Assembly: GCA_900555195.1 (NCBI GenBank)
Contig: USKC01000014.1
Coordinates: 1-21,340, forward strand
Origin: an uncultured Lachnospiraceae bacterium
Lineage (GTDB): Bacteria > Bacillota > Clostridia > Lachnospirales > Lachnospiraceae
Length of the DNA stretch: 21,340 nt
Reading direction: 5' to 3'
Shown here: in pieces, positions 1 through 6,891 of the stretch
Layout of the letters: each line of letters opens with the position of its first letter
Numbering within the stretch: the stretch's first letter is position 1
Notes under the pieces: generated by a model
Database searches by the model: none
What the model saw: the letters and a program-made list of their open reading frames with translations, nothing else
What the model was told of the DNA's origin: nothing
Translations under genes and position numbers: made by a program

Positions 1-23
1 TTCCCGCATTTCGTACAAAACAT
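1..23 (-). CDS. Start of another zinc-ribbon protein (partial)
   Basis: The ATG is at 23-21 with AAAGGAGAAAAGGA just upstream, and the frame reads MFCTKCG up to the window edge. This is the same MFCxxCG opening as the three zinc-ribbon/TM genes upstream in the locus. Only seven full codons are visible, so the rest is unknown, but the strong site and motif make a real gene likely. Confidence 0.65.
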
Positions 24-62
24 TCCTTTTCTCCTTTGTTCCGTTTACCACTTTCTGCCTGC

Positions 63-347
63 TTACTGCCTGTCTTCTTCCTTCTGAAGCGCCTGCTCCA
101 GCTTTTCCCGAAACGCAAACTGATCTAGATTCTGGAATCCCAGCGCAAAAATGTGACGGATTTGGCTGTGGTCAAACAGGGCCATCTTGTCCGGCGCGAG
201 AAATCCTTCCGGATAGGGGCAGCCAATATAATCATAGACTTTCTCCGGTTTTCCCTGTATGCATTTATGATATCCCACGATCAACAGCCGTTTCTTTGCC
301 CCCTCCAGCAGAACGACGCTGCCGATGGGTAAAGTCTTCTCAAACAT
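63..347 (-). CDS. DUF4176-family protein, second of a tandem pair
   Basis: A 94-residue protein with ATG 347 and GGAGGAAAGCAT upstream. It shares LPIGSVVLLEGAKKRLLIVGY, the core YDYIGCPYPEGF and the ending IFALGFQNLDQFAFREKLEQ with the previous gene, so the two are paralogues with clearly diverged sequences. It ends at 63, followed by a zinc-ribbon start on the same strand. As one of two copies near a single effector candidate, it may serve a different substrate or a different step. Soluble, no signal peptide. Confidence 0.9.
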   Translation of the reverse strand: MFEKTLPIGSVVLLEGAKKRLLIVGYHKCIQGKPEKVYDYIGCPYPEGFLAPDKMALFDHSQIRHIFALGFQNLDQFAFREKLEQALQKEEDRQ

Positions 348-422
348 ATGCTTTCCTCCATTCCTTATTGCCGCACATTCTCTATTGTCCGCAGCAGTTC
401 GGCCTGTTCCGAACCATTACGC

Positions 423-746
423 TCATTCCGTCTTTCCGTCCGTATCCGGCGCCTCTTCCTCTTTCTCCTGTGTCTTTACCTTCTCCGCCGCTTCCTGCAG
501 CCTTTCGATAAAGGAGAACTGCTCCACATCCTGATAACCCATGGCCATCACTTCACCGATCTGCTCCGCATCAAACTGCAGGATCTGGGAACCGTCTGTG
601 TATCCCATCGGATACAGAACGCCTGAATAATCCCACACATATCCCGGCTTTGCGTTTCCGGAAGGATAATATCCCATAATCATTACTTTCACCTTGGAAT
701 TCTTCAGGCTGACCACCGTTCCTACAGGTAAAAAATCTTTCTTCAT
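423..746 (-). CDS. DUF4176-family protein, first of a tandem pair
   Basis: A 107-residue protein with ATG 746 and GGCAGGAGCATAA upstream. It matches the DUF4176 pattern: FLPVGTVVSLKNSKVKVMIMG, a WDYSGVLYPMGY core and a helical end with VMAMGYQDVEQFSFIERL. This family is common in T7SS loci of Firmicutes next to effector genes, where small members are thought to help effector export or stability. Here it lies 49 nt after the candidate effector. It has a longer, acidic C-terminal tail (EKEEEAPDTDGKTE) than its neighbour. No TM segment or signal. Confidence 0.9.
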   Translation of the reverse strand: MKKDFLPVGTVVSLKNSKVKVMIMGYYPSGNAKPGYVWDYSGVLYPMGYTDGSQILQFDAEQIGEVMAMGYQDVEQFSFIERLQEAAEKVKTQEKEEEAPDTDGKTE

Positions 747-795
747 TTATGCTCCTGCCTTTCTGTCTATAAGATCAGACATCTTTGTCTCTATT

Positions 796-2040
796 CTACC
801 ATAAAAAGTCCCAAACTGCCTGGGCTGCGTCCGCGATCATGTCGCCTGCATCCACCGCCACTTCTATTGACGCCTCAGCTATGCTGCCCACATCAATCTC
901 AAATTCCACGCTGGCCCCCACACCGACGTATGCGCCCACGTCAAACGAAAGAACTCCATCTTTATATCCGATATCCGCATGAGCTCCTGCACCTACTCCT
1001 ACAGAACCGCTGGCTGCCAAGCCCACCCCTGCTATTGTGCCTCCAATGGTCCCTCCGGCCTCAACCAACACCGTTTCTGCAGAAACCCCCGCGTTTAACT
1101 GCGGGTTAAAATTATTATTCTCATCATACAGCCCCGCTGTCATTTCTGCTTCCAATTCCGCTGAAAGAGCTTTCACTTCGCCTTTTGTATAAGCTCCCCA
1201 CACATCGTTTCCAATCGTCGCTTCCCCTGTCGCTTCAAAAGCGGTTATCGCCGCTCCCATCTCAACGCCAACGCTCGGTGCGAAATGTGCCTGTCCATTT
1301 TCATCAATCGTAAATAATCCCGCATATGCGCTGCCCGAAATCCCTGCCTTTCCAATCTTTACTGCGGACTTCGCGTTCCAGTTTTCCCCGGAACTCTCCC
1401 ATTCCTCAGACAGGATGCTGACCTCCGCTTCTTCGCTGACTTCCCACACCTTTCCTGTCGCTATGTCGTCCGGCCCGAGATCCGGCTCTCCTTCATGCAA
1501 CACCCCTTCGCGATCCAGATAACCCTTTTCTCCCCAGCTTTTCCTGAATCCCTCATCTTCAAAGCGATCGTTCACTTTATCTTCGACCATATCTTTCAGC
1601 TTATCCAATCCCTCTGAAGCATCAACTGTAAACAGCTTCACTTCCTGTTTTACATTCATCTGCAAAAAGTCAAATGCCGCCCAGGCGCTTCCGGCCGCCA
1701 CTCCGGCCCATTCAAGCATATCCAGAACGTTGTCAGGTATCCAGTCCGGCAGGTTCTGCGTCAGCACATTATAATAGATCTTATCCTCTGAAATCCTGTA
1801 GGCATTTGAGATCTCGTTCAGCCGGTCTCCGAGTTTCTGCATCTTGCTTCCTTCCTCCGACGCCTTGGAGGAAAGAGCCAAAAGGCACGATATTACCCGC
1901 TCTCTTCCCGCTCCATGGAAATCAATCCCTCTGCGGATTCCGTCGATTTCCTCGCTCCAGCCTTCAAGCTGGCCGCTGAACGTATATTCCTCTTCTATTA
2001 CATCCTTCATTTTCTGCAGCTTAACGCTCCACGTTCCCAT
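796..2040 (-). CDS. Candidate T7SS effector: helical WXG-like head, Gly/Ala-rich tail
   Basis: A 414-residue protein from ATG 2040. There is no signal peptide. Residues 1-95 are helical and hairpin-like (KLQKMKDVIEEEYTFSGQLEGW, KASEEGSKMQKLGDRLNEI), with a Y-x3-E export-type signal (YRISE, 81-85). A hydrophobic stretch lies at about 104-125. From about 225 to 400 the protein is rich in Gly, Ala, Ser and Val in alternating strands: GVGLAASGSVGVGAGAHADI (339-358) and FDVGAYVGVGASVEFEIDV. Such Gly-zipper/beta-rich tails are seen in pore-forming or membrane-active secreted toxins, but I see no catalytic motif. The gene is followed directly by two DUF4176 genes, the usual companions of T7SS effectors. 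The effector role is inferred from context and N-terminal form. No immunity gene is obvious. Confidence 0.8.
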   Translation of the reverse strand: MGTWSVKLQKMKDVIEEEYTFSGQLEGWSEEIDGIRRGIDFHGAGRERVISCLLALSSKASEEGSKMQKLGDRLNEISNAYRISEDKIYYNVLTQNLPDWIPDNVLDMLEWAGVAAGSAWAAFDFLQMNVKQEVKLFTVDASEGLDKLKDMVEDKVNDRFEDEGFRKSWGEKGYLDREGVLHEGEPDLGPDDIATGKVWEVSEEAEVSILSEEWESSGENWNAKSAVKIGKAGISGSAYAGLFTIDENGQAHFAPSVGVEMGAAITAFEATGEATIGNDVWGAYTKGEVKALSAELEAEMTAGLYDENNNFNPQLNAGVSAETVLVEAGGTIGGTIAGVGLAASGSVGVGAGAHADIGYKDGVLSFDVGAYVGVGASVEFEIDVGSIAEASIEVAVDAGDMIADAAQAVWDFLW

Positions 2041-2117
2041 AGGCCTTCCGTCCCCTATCTTCGTTTCATTTGCCGCGTCCTAACCAGCTTCAGACAACGG
2101 TATGATCCCTCATCCAT

Positions 2118-2873
2118 TTAAACGTTTCCCTTTTTCACTCTCACGATCACGGCCGAATAATTATCTTTCGCTCCGTTTCTGATCACTTCCCGTTCCAGAA
2201 TGCCCATGGCCTTCTGCAGGTTTCCGCCCGCAGCTGCCCGCAGGCTGGACTGAATTGTTTCCTCCGCACAGTACTTATGAATTCCATCGCTGCACAGCAG
2301 GTAAACACCCCCTGCTTTGGGCCTGTCCGTACACGCCGTATACCTAACTCCTGTGCCGATCCCTACCGCATTGGTCAGCTTTCCATAATCCGGATGGTTC
2401 TCCTTCTGACGAACCCCAGCAGCGGCCGCGCTGTTTTCCCAGACATCGTCCCTGGTCAGCCTCACCAGGGACCCGCCAAACAGGCCTCCCGGAAGAAGAT
2501 AGCAGCGGCTGTCTCCTACGGAGAGCAGGAAGCTTTTTTTCTCCCACACCAGCAGCAGAACCACCGTGCTTCCACAGATATGTCCGTTCGCAGTTGACCG
2601 GTAGATCTCTTCATTCGCCCGCTCCAGCACATGCTTGGCTTCTTCAAAAACCAATTCTTCACAACCCGCATACCTGGCCGGTTCCAGTTCCAACCACCAT
2701 TCCCGCATTCTTTCTGCGATACAGCCACTGGCCCGTTCACCTTCTGCATATCCGCCCATACCGTCTGCCACAAGGAACAGGCCTCTCCCTCGCTCCCAGT
2801 AGGCAAGTGCAGCATCCTCATTGTTTTTTCTTACCGCGCCTGTACGGCAAAGAACCAACGCTTCCAAATTCAT
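2118..2873 (-). CDS. PP2C-family protein serine/threonine phosphatase
   Basis: A 251-residue soluble PPM-type phosphatase. Motifs in order are RTGAVRKNNED (D20), VADGMGG (D37), GDSRCYLL (120-127), LTRDD, TNAVGIG, LLCSDGIHK (D196) and AKDNYSAVIV (D237, N238). All metal-binding aspartates expected for a Stp1/PrpC-type enzyme appear present. No TM segment or signal is visible, so it acts in the cytoplasm. It starts 5 nt after the vWA-FHA stop, suggesting coupling, and probably reverses the phosphorylation made by the Ser/Thr kinase of the same locus. In the unlinked PrkC/PrpC pairs of Firmicutes the two enzymes are adjacent; here they are about 15 kb apart within one locus. Confidence 0.95.
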   Translation of the reverse strand: MNLEALVLCRTGAVRKNNEDAALAYWERGRGLFLVADGMGGYAEGERASGCIAERMREWWLELEPARYAGCEELVFEEAKHVLERANEEIYRSTANGHICGSTVVLLLVWEKKSFLLSVGDSRCYLLPGGLFGGSLVRLTRDDVWENSAAAAGVRQKENHPDYGKLTNAVGIGTGVRYTACTDRPKAGGVYLLCSDGIHKYCAEETIQSSLRAAAGGNLQKAMGILEREVIRNGAKDNYSAVIVRVKKGNV

Positions 2874-2878
2874 CGCTT

Positions 2879-4438
2879 TTATTTTATCTCCACCTTCAGC
2901 CGCAGCCTTCCCAGATTCAGAATTGCTCCTGAATAAATCTCTGCCTCTCCTCCGGAAGGAAGCGCTTTGCCATTCACCGTTGTGCCGTTAGAGGAATGCA
3001 AATCTTTCACATAGAAATGTCCGTTCCGGGCCGAGATCTCACAATGCGTTCCTGAAACAGACTTTTCGTAATCAAATACAGCCTGTCCCTTGCTGCGGCC
3101 GATCACCACCTTATCCTTCAGCGGCAGTTCCAGGATCCGGGAGGGTCTGTCCTGATCCGAAAGCTTCAGCATGTGATCGTTCGTTCCCCGCCAGAGCATA
3201 TAGGTTTTTGCCCCGCCGACATCCTCTTTCTCCGGTTCTTCATGCTTCTTTTCCTCTTTCGGCTCCTTCTCCTCTTTTTCAGGTTCCTTTTTCTCCGGCG
3301 CCTGATTCTTCCGTCCTCTTATCGTAAAGATGATGATTAAGATCACCAGAATGACTGCTACAGCCACGCAGCCTGCAAACAGCGGCCACCATTTTCCCAC
3401 AAAAGCCATGGTTCCTCCTGGGCTGGCCGCAGGCCGAGGCACGTTTTCCGCTTCTTCACTCTCCTGGACAGTCTCCTGTGTCTCCTGGCTGGCTGATTCT
3501 GTCTCTTCTGCTGCCGCAGCCTCGGCAAAGGGCATTTTTATGCTGGTGGATGCCTCATGGCTCCCCCCGCTTCCGCTGGCCGTAATCAGCACCCCTTTTG
3601 AGGTTCCGTCGCAGACCTCTTCGGGAAGGGTCGCCGTCACCCGCAGCATGGCATCCGTTTCCCGGATCGCTTTCAGAACTTCATCCGTATTTTCCACTTC
3701 ATCCAGCAAAAACCAGGCACTGCCCGTCTGCCTGGACAGACGGAACATGCTTTCCAGTTCCTCGCTATTGTCTCTATAAGTACATCCCAGCGTATAAATG
3801 GGACAGGTGTATTCCGATATCAAGTCAAATAATTCCTGCTGGGAATAGCCAACGGTTTCGCTGTCCATTCCATCTGAAATCAGCAGGATCCTTCTTAAAG
3901 AATCCCCTTCCTTTTCCCGCAAATCCGACAAACATTCATACAGGACATCCGTAACATTCGTTTCCTGATCCTGATAGGTGATGGATTCGATCGCATTCTT
4001 CAGTTCCGTATAGTCTGAGCTCTCCGTGACCAGATAGTGCAGTTCTTCATCAAAGGTAGCCAGCGTAAAACATTCTTCTTCCAGGCGTGCGCCCACCATA
4101 TCCTGCAGAAGCTGCGCAATAGCAGGCCTGTAGGTTTCCTCCACTGACAGAGAATTGTCCACCAGCAGAACTGTTTCCACCGGGAAACCGTCCTCCTCCT
4201 GGCTGACCGCATGTACTTCCTCACAGGGAACGGTCCCCACCTGGCAGAGAACCTCCTCTGTGCCTCCGGGATCAGATACGAAAACCGTCAGTTCTCCTTC
4301 GGAGATTTTCCCGCAATAGGCATTTCCTGTTTCCGCCGCCAGAACCGGCAGGCTGACGCACATGCTCAAAATGCATGCCGCGATTCCCCATAATCCGGTC
4401 CATCTATTTCTTTTCTTCCACTCGTTTGCTCTTTTCAT
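2879..4438 (-). CDS. Secreted vWA domain - TM - cytoplasmic FHA protein
   Basis: A 519-residue protein. A signal peptide is at about 1-35 (basic start, WGIAACILSMCVSLPVLAAE). An external von Willebrand A domain follows at about 86-260, with MIDAS motif DNSLS (94-98) and later NVTDVLYE and LLISDGMDSET. A beta-rich region and an acidic Ser/Glu/Ala spacer come next, then a TM helix at about 349-373 and a Lys/Glu-rich linker. The C-terminal FHA domain is about 440-519, with GRS (447-449), SGTH (462-465) and SSNGTTVNG (482-490), the phosphothreonine-binding loop residues. The FHA should face the cytoplasm and the vWA the outside. This design could couple an external metal-dependent contact to kinase signalling inside. 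The PP2C gene follows after 5 nt. The ribosome binding site (CTAGGAC) is weak. Confidence 0.93.
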   Translation of the reverse strand: MKRANEWKKRNRWTGLWGIAACILSMCVSLPVLAAETGNAYCGKISEGELTVFVSDPGGTEEVLCQVGTVPCEEVHAVSQEEDGFPVETVLLVDNSLSVEETYRPAIAQLLQDMVGARLEEECFTLATFDEELHYLVTESSDYTELKNAIESITYQDQETNVTDVLYECLSDLREKEGDSLRRILLISDGMDSETVGYSQQELFDLISEYTCPIYTLGCTYRDNSEELESMFRLSRQTGSAWFLLDEVENTDEVLKAIRETDAMLRVTATLPEEVCDGTSKGVLITASGSGGSHEASTSIKMPFAEAAAAEETESASQETQETVQESEEAENVPRPAASPGGTMAFVGKWWPLFAGCVAVAVILVILIIIFTIRGRKNQAPEKKEPEKEEKEPKEEKKHEEPEKEDVGGAKTYMLWRGTNDHMLKLSDQDRPSRILELPLKDKVVIGRSKGQAVFDYEKSVSGTHCEISARNGHFYVKDLHSSNGTTVNGKALPSGGEAEIYSGAILNLGRLRLKVEIK

Positions 4439-4583
4439 TTGTCCTAGGACAGCCTTTCTCTTTCTCCGGGGCGCCGGCAGGCTGTTTTTTCTCCCGACGC
4501 TCCGCTGCTGCTTCAGAATGGTGCCGCCTTATGCCGGCATCCTTTCTCTTTCTCTGGTTTCGTAAAAATATTTCCTCTTATGC

Positions 4584-4901
4584 TTACTGGATCACATCAG
4601 TAGGCAGGCTGTTGGCCAGTTCTTCTTCATTCGCTGTCTCTGCGCGCTGATAGGTTTCTCCCATCTCGGTCAGATCTGCAGCATGCTCCTGAATCATATT
4701 ATTCAGCTTAGTGATATCATCCTGCAGTCCGCTGAATTTCGTCCTGTAGGCATTGGCTGCTTCCCCTGTCCAGGTGGAGCTGAGGCCGTTCACCATCTCC
4801 GTCATGCTCTGCGTCAGCGTATTCACATTCTGGCCGACCGTGCTGAATTCTTCTGCTGTGCTGATCAGTTTCTCGGGTGTTACCTTTATTATTCCGTCCA
4901 T
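4584..4901 (-). CDS. WXG100 protein (W-T-G)
   Basis: A 105-residue protein with ATG 4901 and GGAAGGAGAAAAAAC upstream. It begins MDGIIKVTPEKLISTAEEF, has the turn TWTGEAANAYRTKF (W44-T-G46), helix 2 and a Y-x3-E signal (YQRAE) near the C-terminus, and ends LANSLPTDVIQ. Start and tail resemble the W-N-G gene at 5638-5961, suggesting duplication. It is the last gene of the WXG100 run. A 145-nt gap follows before the vWA-FHA gene; I find no gene in that gap and no clear terminator. Confidence 0.93.
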   Translation of the reverse strand: MDGIIKVTPEKLISTAEEFSTVGQNVNTLTQSMTEMVNGLSSTWTGEAANAYRTKFSGLQDDITKLNNMIQEHAADLTEMGETYQRAETANEEELANSLPTDVIQ

Positions 4902-4976
4902 GTTTTTTCTCCTTCCGCCGCTTTTATAGCTGTGCTTTGCTTTTTTTGTTTCAGGCTTTCGGTTTTCAGGCTGCTT

Positions 4977-5276
4977 TTAGTAACTGCGCGAAGATGCTGT
5001 ATTATAGTTGGTCGATTCGGCCTGTTCATATTTAGCCGCAATGGCCTCTAATGCTGAAGCGTACTGTTCAATGGCATTATAGAAATTATCCATCTGTCCT
5101 TTATCCTGCTGGAACGCATTGCGGAATGCCTGCTGGGCTTCTCCTTCCCACATGGTGGCAAGGTTTGCTTCCTTCTCCACCAGCTCTTCGATATAGCCCT
5201 TAAGCTTCGAATTCATATCCCGAAGTTCTCCCGCCTTTGTTCTCAACTGCTGTGCTGTTACCTGAAATTCTGCCAT
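4977..5276 (-). CDS. WXG100 protein, EsxA/YukE-like (W-E-G)
   Basis: A 99-residue protein, the most canonical WXG100 member here. ATG 5276 is preceded by AAAAGGAGGAAA. It opens MAEFQVTAQQLRTKAGELRDM, has the turn MWEGEAQQAFRNAF (W43-E-G45) and a Y-x3-E export signal (YEQAE) near the end. In known systems the EsxA/YukE protein is a secreted hairpin dimer that also binds the C-terminal ATPase domain of EssC and is needed for export of other substrates. Size, motif and place match. It lies between the W-K-G and W-T-G genes, about 31 nt after the former. Confidence 0.94.
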   Translation of the reverse strand: MAEFQVTAQQLRTKAGELRDMNSKLKGYIEELVEKEANLATMWEGEAQQAFRNAFQQDKGQMDNFYNAIEQYASALEAIAAKYEQAESTNYNTASSRSY

Positions 5277-5307
5277 TTTCTTTTCCTCCTTTTATTGATT
5301 GGCTTAT

Positions 5308-5622
5308 CTAGTAGTTTCGCTCCTGCGCAATGCGGAGCGCGGCCATCTCGGCATCATATGTTCTCTGAGCGATGCTGCGTATATCTGCCGCAACCCCTCT
5401 CAATTGTTTTGCTGTCTCTCCGATTTTCTGCTTCAGCGACTCGCATTTTCTCAGATATGCGTTCGCATTTTCCCCCTTCCATCCGACGGAGAGTTCCTGG
5501 ATGGAAGCTGAAAATCGCTGCTGCGCCATACTATTCATCTGTTCGGCCACCGACTCCAGCCGTTCCGCCTGCCGGATCGCACTTCTGAAGTTCATGGTGA
5601 TCTCCCAACTCGTCTGCGCCAT
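5308..5622 (-). CDS. WXG100 protein (W-K-G)
   Basis: A 104-residue protein from ATG 5622. A TAGGGGGTGA Shine-Dalgarno that overlaps the stop of the previous gene lies 8 nt upstream; the GTG at 5634 would have no spacing from it. Helix 1 (FRSAIRQAERLESVAEQMNSMAQ) leads to the turn GWKGENANAYLRKC (W48-K-G50) and helix 2. The C-terminal region has TYDAEMAALRIAQERNY and lacks a clean Y-x3-D/E. It may be the non-signal partner of one of the neighbouring WXG100 proteins. Basic residues are more common than in its neighbours. Confidence 0.88.
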   Translation of the reverse strand: MAQTSWEITMNFRSAIRQAERLESVAEQMNSMAQQRFSASIQELSVGWKGENANAYLRKCESLKQKIGETAKQLRGVAADIRSIAQRTYDAEMAALRIAQERNY

Positions 5623-5630
5623 CTTCCCTC

Positions 5631-5640
5631 TCACCCCCTA
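5631..5640 (-). promoter_or_regulatory. Ribosome binding site overlapping stop codon, fixes start of W-K-G gene
   Basis: TAGGGGGTGA on the minus strand contains the TAG stop of the upstream WXG100 gene and a near match to the anti-Shine-Dalgarno complement. Its 8-nt spacing to ATG 5622 favours that start over GTG 5634. Confidence 0.65.
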
Positions 5641-5961
5641 CATGATAATGTCATCCGGCAGTTTTCCTGCCAGCTCATTTACCTCTTTTTCCACATTCAG
5701 GTAGGTGCCGGCGATCTGTTCCAGGTCAGCCGGATGTTCTTTCAGACGTCTGAGCATCTCATCCATCTCTTCATATCTGGATTCAAATGCCTTTCTGTGA
5801 GCATCCGCAGCCTTGCCATTCCAATAGGCCCTGGTTTTGGTCACTCCGTCTTTCACCGTTTCAAAATCGCTGCCCAGCTGGGAAATCGCTCCCGTCAGTT
5901 CCTCCGCCTTTGCCAAAAGCGTCTCCGGGGATACCTTAATCGTAACCTGTCCTGCGTCCAT
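5638..5961 (-). CDS. WXG100 protein (W-N-G)
   Basis: A 107-residue WXG100 protein with ATG at 5961 and a GAGAGGATGAG site just before it. The N-terminus VTIKVSPETLLAKAEEL matches the class that begins I-x-V-(S/T)-PE, also seen in the last WXG100 of this cluster. The turn is YWNGKAADAHRKAF (W47-N-G49) and a Y-x3-E (YLNVE) lies near the C-terminus, consistent with a T7SS export signal. The tail ends LAGKLPDDIIM, closely parallel to the LANSLPTDVIQ tail of the gene at 4584-4901. The two are probably paralogues from duplication. Likely a secreted substrate or heterodimer partner. Confidence 0.92.
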   Translation of the reverse strand: MDAGQVTIKVSPETLLAKAEELTGAISQLGSDFETVKDGVTKTRAYWNGKAADAHRKAFESRYEEMDEMLRRLKEHPADLEQIAGTYLNVEKEVNELAGKLPDDIIM

Positions 5962-6008
5962 CTCATCCTCTCATTTCTGCCGCTCTGCGGCTTCTTCGTC
6001 CATCTGTG

Positions 6009-6314
6009 CTATATAGTGATCCCATCAATCAGCGAACCGACAGACTGTTCGCAGCGGTCGTACTCTTCACGCGCATACCTCATGCATTCCACAAGCTCCG
6101 CAAGTTCCTCATACAATTCCATGCAGGCGTTATAATCATCCGTGAACTGTTTGACAAACGCCTCATTCGCCGGTCCGTCCCACATGGCATCCAGTTCCTG
6201 TACGCCCTCATATACCTCCGTCACATGCTTTTTCATGTTATCCAGCGCTGTTTTCAGTTCATTTACCTCGCCCTCCAACGAAGGGGTTTCCACTTCAATT
6301 ATTTCCGTATTCAT
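6009..6314 (-). CDS. WXG100-superfamily protein with W-D-G turn
   Basis: A 101-residue protein. I start it at ATG 6314 (MNTEIIEVE), with AAGGGAGCG upstream; a GTG ten codons earlier is open but lacks a good site. Two helices flank the turn MWDGPANEAF (W45-D-G47), followed by acidic helix 2 and a Y-x3-E pattern (YAREE) near the end, the form of the T7SS export signal. The N-terminus is Glu-rich and lacks the basic residues common in EsxA. It is one of five such genes in tandem and probably a secreted or structural heterodimer partner. The last residues are hydrophobic (SVGSLIDGITI). Confidence 0.88.
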   Translation of the reverse strand: MNTEIIEVETPSLEGEVNELKTALDNMKKHVTEVYEGVQELDAMWDGPANEAFVKQFTDDYNACMELYEELAELVECMRYAREEYDRCEQSVGSLIDGITI

Positions 6315-6398
6315 CTCTTCGCTCCCTTCTGTATTCCGCCCCACTCTCTGCAGGTTGTCAGAATACGTTCATCGCCGCACGCCCTGTGTCCTTCCCCT

Positions 6399-6782
6399 TC
6401 AAAGCACCTGCTCCCAGTCCTCCGGCTCTCTGCCGCTTTGTCTCCCCACCAGTCCCGGACGAAGGTCTCCGGCTGCAGCTTCCCAACCGTAACCCAAGCG
6501 GCTGTTCTCCTGCTCACATGTATCCGTCACCCGATTCTCACAGTCTGAATACATCCTGCCGATCTGCTCTGCTGCCCGTTCCAGGAGCATCAGCTTTCCA
6601 TATTCCTCCTCCATCTGCGAGGTACAGGAGCGGATGGCTGCGATCGCCTGATCCATCTGCGTCATCTGTGCCAGGGCGGAACGAATCTGAGAAAGTTCTT
6701 CACAGCCTGCAATCAACCGTTTCCCCTGCGCATGCAGTTCGGATTCAAAGGCCGCCAAACGGCTTGGATTTACCTCGAGCAT
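6399..6782 (-). CDS. Small helical protein of the WXG100 cluster, no WXG motif
   Basis: A 127-residue protein. The ATG at 6782 has CAGGAGGAG upstream. Residues 5-95 are predicted helical (RLAAFESELHAQGKRLIAG, later YGKLMLLERAAEQIGRMYSD), with a short turn between two helices as in ESAT-6-like hairpins, but no W-x-G is present at the turn. The C-terminal 35 residues are Gly- and charge-rich (RLGYGWEAAAGDLRPGLVG). It lies 109 nt after yukD and heads the run of WXG100 genes. It may be a divergent partner or helper of the secreted WXG100 proteins. Function is not assigned. Confidence 0.75.
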   Translation of the reverse strand: MLEVNPSRLAAFESELHAQGKRLIAGCEELSQIRSALAQMTQMDQAIAAIRSCTSQMEEEYGKLMLLERAAEQIGRMYSDCENRVTDTCEQENSRLGYGWEAAAGDLRPGLVGRQSGREPEDWEQVL

Positions 6783-6891
6783 CCCTGTCTCCTCCTGTGT
6801 CTACAGCCTATCACTTCTTTTCTTTCCTGTCCGGTTTTTCCGACCAATGGTTGCCGAAAGCCGACGAACGGACGCTGCCGGCGTCTTCCCC

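Noticed and set aside
367..440. Open stretch in another frame after the first DUF4176 gene, ending NGSEQAELLRTIENVRQ
   Set aside because: It looks protein-like at the end, but has no start or ribosome binding site and becomes Arg-rich upstream, so a frameshifted tail or gene remnant cannot be supported.
777..790. Short inverted repeat (AGACA-4 nt-TGTCT) between the effector and DUF4176 genes
   Set aside because: A 5-bp stem with no following T-run on the minus strand is too weak to call a terminator.
4439..4583. The 145-nt gap between the last WXG100 gene and the vWA-FHA gene as a promoter or terminator site
   Set aside because: I found no convincing -35/-10 pair and no stem followed by a T-run, only pyrimidine-rich sequence on the plus strand.
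4949..4972. Direct repeat AGCCTGAAA, two copies with 15-nt period, upstream of the W-T-G gene
   Set aside because: Considered as a LytTR-type binding site, but the sequence does not fit the known LytTR consensus, and a 9-bp repeat in a 75-nt gap can occur by chance.
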